Notes under the pieces: model-generated
Told to the model about the DNA's origin: nothing
The model's database searches: none
What the model saw: the letters and a program-made list of their open reading frames with translations, nothing else
Translations under genes and position numbers: made by a program
Assembly (NCBI RefSeq): GCF_009730915.1
Contig: NC_052483.1
Coordinates: forward strand, 124,001-188,000
Source of the DNA: Dioscorea cayenensis subsp. rotundata
Taxonomy: Eukaryota; Streptophyta; Magnoliopsida; Dioscoreales; Dioscoreaceae
DNA: 64,000 nucleotides
Direction of reading: 5' to 3'
Part shown: piece after piece, positions 58,769-64,000 of the stretch
Layout of the letters: each line of letters opens with the position of its first letter
Position numbering within the stretch: the stretch's first letter is position 1

Positions 58769-60044
58769 GGCAAATAAACATAACAAAGGAGGAGGTTTCT
58801 TTTGGGGGTAATAACATCAGGGTAATCAAAAGAGAGGCATGAAGCAGGCTGCAGTACTGCAAAAACACACGACACAATTAATTCACGTCTCACCTTTGGA
58901 AGTTGCAGCTAGTAGCTAGCCTTGCAATTGTGAATGTTATATATATATATATATATAATTTGTATGTTGTGATATTTTTTTTCCCTTTGAGATATGATGA
59001 CGGAGTACTTGTTGCCCCAAGAGTATCCCAAGTCCTTGTCTGACATGATTGCCACCTTTGGAAATTATATATATATATATCTATATATATATAGGAGTAC
59101 TATATATAGCTAGCCTGTTAATTTATTCAATGATGAACCATGGAGTTGGCTTTGGCTTTGCCATTCCATTTCATAAAATAGCATGGAATGAAGGTCAACG
59201 TCAACTCTCACCATCAAAAAAGAAAAATTGGACAACGAGACAAAAAGGGTCCCCCAGACTGAACTACCTACTTCTTCCTCCAAGCTTGTTTGTTGAAGAG
59301 ACTTGAAAACTAAGTTAGTATTGTTATTATTACTATATTATGTTGTTGTGGAGCATACCACGCTTGTGTTGTGTGTGTGGTTTCTCTTTCTATTATTTTA
59401 GATGCTCTGTTTTGAGAAACCACATGAAAAACATAACACGACTTTCTAAATTTAAGATGCACGGAAGGTTTTCTTTTTCTTTTTCTTATTTCCTTTTTTT
59501 TAAAAAAATTAACAGGCATATATAGAAGCGGTTTAGATACAAAGGGGGCCTGTTATGATTCTAAGTTATCCATAATTATGTGGCATTGGGACCAGCCAAC
59601 TTTTTCTGTTTTCGAAACCAATTAATATATATAATGAATAAATAATTAATATAGTACACTAGGAAAAAAACAAAGTATAGAAATCAGCCGAAAAAAACAA
59701 AAAAATTTATCATATTGTGGAGATTAAACCAAAAGGACAAAGAATGAAATTAACACAAAAAAAAACAAAGACAAAGAACATGGGAAAAAAAGAGGCAAAT
59801 GGACTATGAGAGTATTCCCCGAATTCGGTGAAGATTAGGCTTACCGTACATCTATATTGCTTATATTATTACATATAATAAATACATCACATTTTATTTT
59901 ATAACTAAAAAAACATTGAAAAGAAAATTTAAATAGAAAAATGTAGCAAGATATGAGTGTTATATTAATGAAAATTATTGATAAATTAGATGAAACGGTT
60001 ATCATCAACTTTTGTTTTTTTGATATATGTTGATAATTTTTTCT

Positions 60045-60088
60045 TAATAAAAAATAGATAAACCACTATTTTATTAATAAAATTTAAC
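60045..60088 (-). repeat. LINE 3'-tail signature
   Basis: The minus strand reads AATAAAATAGTGGTTTATC then TATTTTTTATTAAGAAAAAA. Confidence 0.45.
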
Positions 60089-60194
60089 CCTTAACATTTG
60101 AGGTAAAAAAAAAACATAATGCAATCTATCATATTATAATGATAATAATTATATATGAAATTATCACAGTCTTCCTAATGAAATAATAAATTAT

Positions 60195-60235
60195 TATAAA
60201 AAAATAGATAAATTATAAGTTTATTAAAAAGAATA
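60195..60235 (-). repeat. LINE 3'-tail signature
   Basis: The minus strand reads AATAAACTTATAATTTATC then TATTTTTTTATAATAA, diverged. Confidence 0.35.
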
Positions 60236-61379
60236 GGAACTCAACCGATATGAAGAAAGAAGGGAAACCTCTAGACAAACATAATAAACTATTATTATGT
60301 GGGTTTTTTTAACTACTTAAAAATTGCATCAAATACCTCAGAATTTTTTATTAATGTTTATCACAAAAATCTATATTTACATGTATAAAGAGAAGGGCGA
60401 TACCATTGGTCTTTTGGCTATTGGTATCGAGTCATTTGTGCAGGATATTTATTTCGAAGAAAATTCAAAATTTAACCCTAAAACATAAGCAAAACAGTGA
60501 CATAAATATTTATTGAATTTCGATGGTTATGCAAGTTCTTATTCAACACAAATAAAAAAATCAAAACATGTTTCCAAACATTTTGTTCCCAATCCAGCCA
60601 CTCATCTGACCTAATTATATATGTCTAGTTTAGGTTAAATTTTAAGACATGATACAACTGTATTTATCTGAAAATTAATATCAAGGATTAGCTTATAATA
60701 AAAATTACTATCTATTCCATCCAAAACAGACATTTGAACAAGAAAAAAAAAACAATGGGAACTGATTCAATTGTTGTGGTTTCCTTGTAGAAACTATCAA
60801 GGAATTCACATATATTATCTCATGTTGAAGTCCAGAAGCTTATAACAAAAAAAAAAACAATGGAAATGGACTAATATTGTAAAAGCATAATCACATAAAA
60901 AAAGTATGAACTAAGTTCATTAAAAATTGATAAAAGCATAGAAATAAACAAATAAACAACGATGGAGAAGAGTACAAAGATACAACAAATTGTGGACATT
61001 GAAAAACAAAATACACCATAAACATGAACTAACCAAAAAATAAAAAATAATAAAATTAGTGATGGCAAGAGAAAAATAACCCTCTGTGATGGACCCATGC
61101 ATGGGCCCTGAAGCGAGCAAAGATCCCCTAAATGGTTGTCATCTTTTCCAAATATCACTTGCACTGGTGGAACGGAATAAGAACTCCAAGGAACACTTAG
61201 TAGTTACTGCTCTAATTTTGTTAAATGAATTATATCCATAGAATGAGATCTGAACATGGATTTATTAAAAAAAAAAAAGTGTTGGTTTAAATTAACCAGA
61301 TTAAGTCTGAGCTATTATGCTTTGAGTTTCCAACTTGTTAGACGTCACCAAAGAAAACATTGTTTGTTAGACAAAGGGA

Positions 61380-61748
61380 TCTTCAACTAGGGATGGCAAC
61401 GGGTCGGATCGGGTGCGGGTATTATCATATCCGTATTCGTACCCGATACCCCACTAATATACCTGAACCCGAACCCGAACCCGACGGGTTTCAAAAACCC
61501 AAACCCAAACCCACATCCGCACCCGACTGGTAATCGGGTAACTGCGGGTATACCCATCCCCGCACCAATATTAAAAAAATTAATAAAAAATATATTATTT
61601 TTATAAAAAAATAACTTAAAAGTAATTATAATTTTTTATAAAATAAAATAAAATAAAATAAAATAAAATAAAATAATTATAAAATTACAAGACCAGACAA
61701 AGAGGAAAAATAAAAAACACTAAATTGTTAAGTTGTAGAACATATTAG

Positions 61749-61782
<34 letters not shown>

Positions 61783-61998
61783 TATATTATATAAATATTT
61801 TAGTAATTTTAATTTTGGGTCGGGTACGGGTTCGGGTACGGGTCGGGTATTAGAATTTCAATACTCGCACCCGCACTCGTTTCATACAAGTCGGGTTTTA
61901 TCCGAAACCCGGTCAAATTGGATTTTACCCGTCAAACTCGGATTGGGTCGGGTCGGGTTGGATCGGATATGCGTATTATTGCCATCCCTATCTTCAAC
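61380..61998. mobile_element. hAT-type non-autonomous element with perfect 8-bp target duplication
   Basis: The element (61388-61990, 603 bp) has perfect 12-bp inverted ends, TAGGGATGGCAA and TTGCCATCCCTA, and is flanked on both sides by TCTTCAAC, an exact 8-bp target duplication typical of hAT transposons. The outer parts are GC-rich and full of GGGTCGGGT/ACCCGAACCC-like words on both strands, and the centre is AT-rich with an AAAAT-type repeat near 61638-61672. No coding capacity. Confidence 0.92.
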
Positions 61999-63427
61999 CA
62001 CTTCTCAGTGGTCTAGTTAATCATCAAAGGAATTTTTCATAATAGAGGATAACATATAGTTTTTTATTTTTGGAAAAAAAAAAAGGACAGACCACACTAA
62101 TTCAGATATAACAAATAGTATAATCACATCTTATGCTTGGGCAAGATTGTCAAAATTGAGAATATGGCATTTAAAAGAGACCACATGCATGAATAAAGAT
62201 AAGGAAAAAAAATGAAAAGATGATAATAAGAGAAAGCAATATATTAAATAAATATAAATTATTACAATACGTCTGCAAACTCAAACAATACTAGATTTGT
62301 GATATATTTATAAAAGTTCAAACTATTTTTAAATATAAAAACTATCTAATAACATTATGGGCAAACAAGTTGTACTATTTTCAACTGTTAATAAAATATA
62401 TATATATATGGGTAAATATCAGCTGGGGATGTTCGCAGAACGTCTCCAAGTAAGCACAGTGCCAAACATGGTGGTATAGTGAGAGATAATCAAAGATTAA
62501 CTGGGTTAATTAATTTTGATTTGGTTGATAATTTGATTCATGTTGGTCTAGTAGAAAAAGGGTTGGATGGTTGAGATTGATTAAGATACTGTGCACAAAT
62601 TGATTGAACGGATGCACTTTTCAATGTGCTACTATTCATAATCAAAGTATAACTGTTCACAAAATAGTGCTTTACACTGTTGAATTGAAATCCAACGGTT
62701 GATAGCAATGTTGGTAGATTTAAAATCTACCAAAGTCTCAGAGGATTTATCTTCTACATATATATTAAAAAAATTAATAAACCAAGATTTATTGGAAAAG
62801 CGAGAACATGAATAACTGAGAAGGTTACATGAGGAACAAAAAGGGGAGTAGAAAAATGGATCGATCATCAGAAGTAGATCTAACCTAGCGCGCTTAGTGA
62901 TAGATGGAAAACGAAAGTCAAAATAAAAAAACCATGGGATCAGAGATGAACTGCTGGTGCTTGGAAATATGAATCATATTAAAATAAATTCATATGCAAT
63001 TTATTAAAATAGCTCTATAATTCAAAACTGGAGATTTCATAATGTTGATGTGTGGCTGAAAAAATCCTAAAAAATTTCACAAAGTGATCAGTTATAAGAT
63101 TATAATGTACGAAATATCCTAAAAGTAGTTGTCAAAAGATTTTTTTTTTTTAATCAAAGAAAGGTCATGTCATTTGCTCCACTTGGACTTATTTAGATTC
63201 CATGAAATAATTGAACATGGAGGTATTAGTTGAGCATAGCATTGATCACATCTCAATTGAGATAAATATAATAAAAATAAAAAGCAAATTAGAGATGCCG
63301 CACAGCCACCTTTTGCGAATATACATGAAAGGCCAAATGTTGATAAAAAGGAGAAGAAAAAAAAGCCGAAGAATATCTGACTTTTCCGGACAATAAACAT
63401 TTCTCAGTCCTACAAATTATTATTATT
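61999..63427. other. Intergenic, no gene recognised
   Basis: AT-rich with a LINE-tail signature near 62755-62800. Open frames are short and unassignable. Confidence 0.5.
62755..62800 (-). repeat. LINE 3'-tail signature
   Basis: The minus strand reads CCAATAAATCTTGGTTTATT then AATTTTTTTAATA, diverged. Confidence 0.35.
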
Positions 63428-63775
63428 ATTTTTTTTTTTAAAAAAAGTTGGATATATCACAGTCATATATAAAAAAACAAGGAGTCAATATAACAGTCCA
63501 CTAGACGTGGAACTACACACCCAAAACTCAACAAAATGGAAGGAACAACTGGTCTCCTCCTGACCGACAAAGATAAACAACACTACCCCACAGTCTCCTC
63601 CATAACCTCCTCCGTCGTAAAAGTAGCCTCAGCCACCTCAGACTGAGGTCCAGTGAACTCTAGACTGCGCCGAATGACGGAAATAGGATCAGCGAGCGTC
63701 GATCTCAACCCATCCGGAGGTGCAGAGAACCAAGATATGATGCAGTGGTCAGTCTTAAGTAAAACATCATGCGGG
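63428..63775 (-). mobile_element. LINE retrotransposon 3' end with coding remnant
   Basis: On the minus strand the frame reads IISWFSAPP, then STLADPISVIRRSLEFTGPQ, and stops near 63592. This is clearly homologous to ILWFSAASP...STLRRSLVFFGQQ of the LINE at 41701-42330. A 3'UTR of about 130 bp follows and ends GTGATATATCCAACTTTTTTT plus an A-run at about 63430. It is truncated at the 5' side near 63775. Confidence 0.7.
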
Positions 63776-64000
63776 GTAGTCAGATATTCTTCAATTTATT
63801 CCAATATTTAATTCCAATATTTATTTATTTACGTATTATCTAATTAAACAAAGATATCATATAATATATCAATCCTTCGTCCATTCTTCAGTTTAGTTCT
63901 GTTTATTTTTTTTATTTTCACTTTTGTTTTTTTCAGAATCCTCTTCTTTTTTATTAACTTATTGTTTGTCTTTTTGATTTTTTATTCTTGGTTTTCGTTT
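63776..64000. other. AT-rich end of window
   Basis: T-rich sequence without recognised features. Confidence 0.5.

Larger units (their letters stand above)
55634..61387. other. Intergenic with repeats and LINE tails
   Basis: No convincing gene in 5.7 kb. Holds an unassigned minus-strand open frame at 55968-56342, a 57-bp tandem duplication at 57089-57202, (ATT)n at 58737-58766 and several LINE-tail signatures (57810, 58300, 58403, 60045, 60195). Confidence 0.5.

Noticed and set aside
60871..61164. Minus-strand open frame of 97 codons with hydrophobic stretches
   Set aside because: Hydrophobicity follows from T-rich composition; no conserved motif and no gene context.
61420..61530. ACCCGAACCC runs resembling telomeric repeats
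   Set aside because: The words are irregular and lie inside a clearly bounded hAT-type element; no TTTAGGG tracts were seen.

Overview
The window reads as nuclear DNA of a flowering plant. Genes are intron-rich and spaced kilobases apart, and the AT-rich intergenic DNA is full of (TA)n microsatellites and transposon relics. The gene set is plant-specific: lectin and LysM receptor kinases, the plastid MEP-pathway enzyme HDR, and a DA1 LIM peptidase. A monocot is possible but I cannot prove the lineage. I recognised no tRNA, rRNA or CRISPR.

Layout. 0.7-3.7 kb: exons of a NASP-type histone H3 chaperone with broken frames. 5.7-6.2 kb: the 3' part of an unidentified minus-strand gene running into a 1000-base N gap (6199-7198). 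7.2-7.4 kb: a decayed kinase tail copied from the lectin receptor kinase further on. 8.5-9.6 kb: the 3' end of a Ty1/copia retrotransposon. 12.66-14.59 kb: an L-type lectin receptor kinase with many one-base frame breaks. 15.6-24.1 kb: an 8.5 kb Mutator-like element (MULE) with a MURA transposase on the plus strand and a ULP1-like (C48) protease gene converging on the minus strand. 25.26-27.56 kb: a PQ-loop transporter (minus). 29.43-34.11 kb: HDR/ispH (minus, ten exons). 37.03-38.91 kb and 39.17-41.18 kb: two LysM receptor kinases tail to tail, one LYK4/LYK5-like and one NFR5/NFP-like. 41.7-42.8 kb: two LINE 3' ends. 43.50-48.64 kb: a DA1-like gene (minus). 49.7-64 kb: no convincing gene, but several well-delimited elements.

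The two LysM receptor kinases are the clearest functional unit. Members of these clades act as ligand-binding, kinase-dead co-receptors for chitin or lipo-chitooligosaccharides, and here they lie 265 bp apart. HDR, the PQ-loop carrier and DA1 are ordinary housekeeping or growth genes.

The most unusual signal is inside the MULE. Its non-coding segments are not random AT-rich DNA. They carry degenerate arrays with a 20-21 bp period built on a GTTTAA core, in at least seven blocks, and the polarity of the core follows the transcription direction of whichever element gene it lies in or beside. A second dispersed signal is a short shared tail (GTGGTTTATCCACTTTTT plus an A-run), seen about 15 times; it marks the 3' ends of one LINE family, as two copies with adjoining LINE coding sequence show.

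One-base insertions or deletions break otherwise well-preserved frames in NASP, the lectin kinase, HDR, the PQ-loop gene and the NFR5-like gene. Because normally essential HDR is affected, residual assembly errors are a serious alternative to pseudogenisation.
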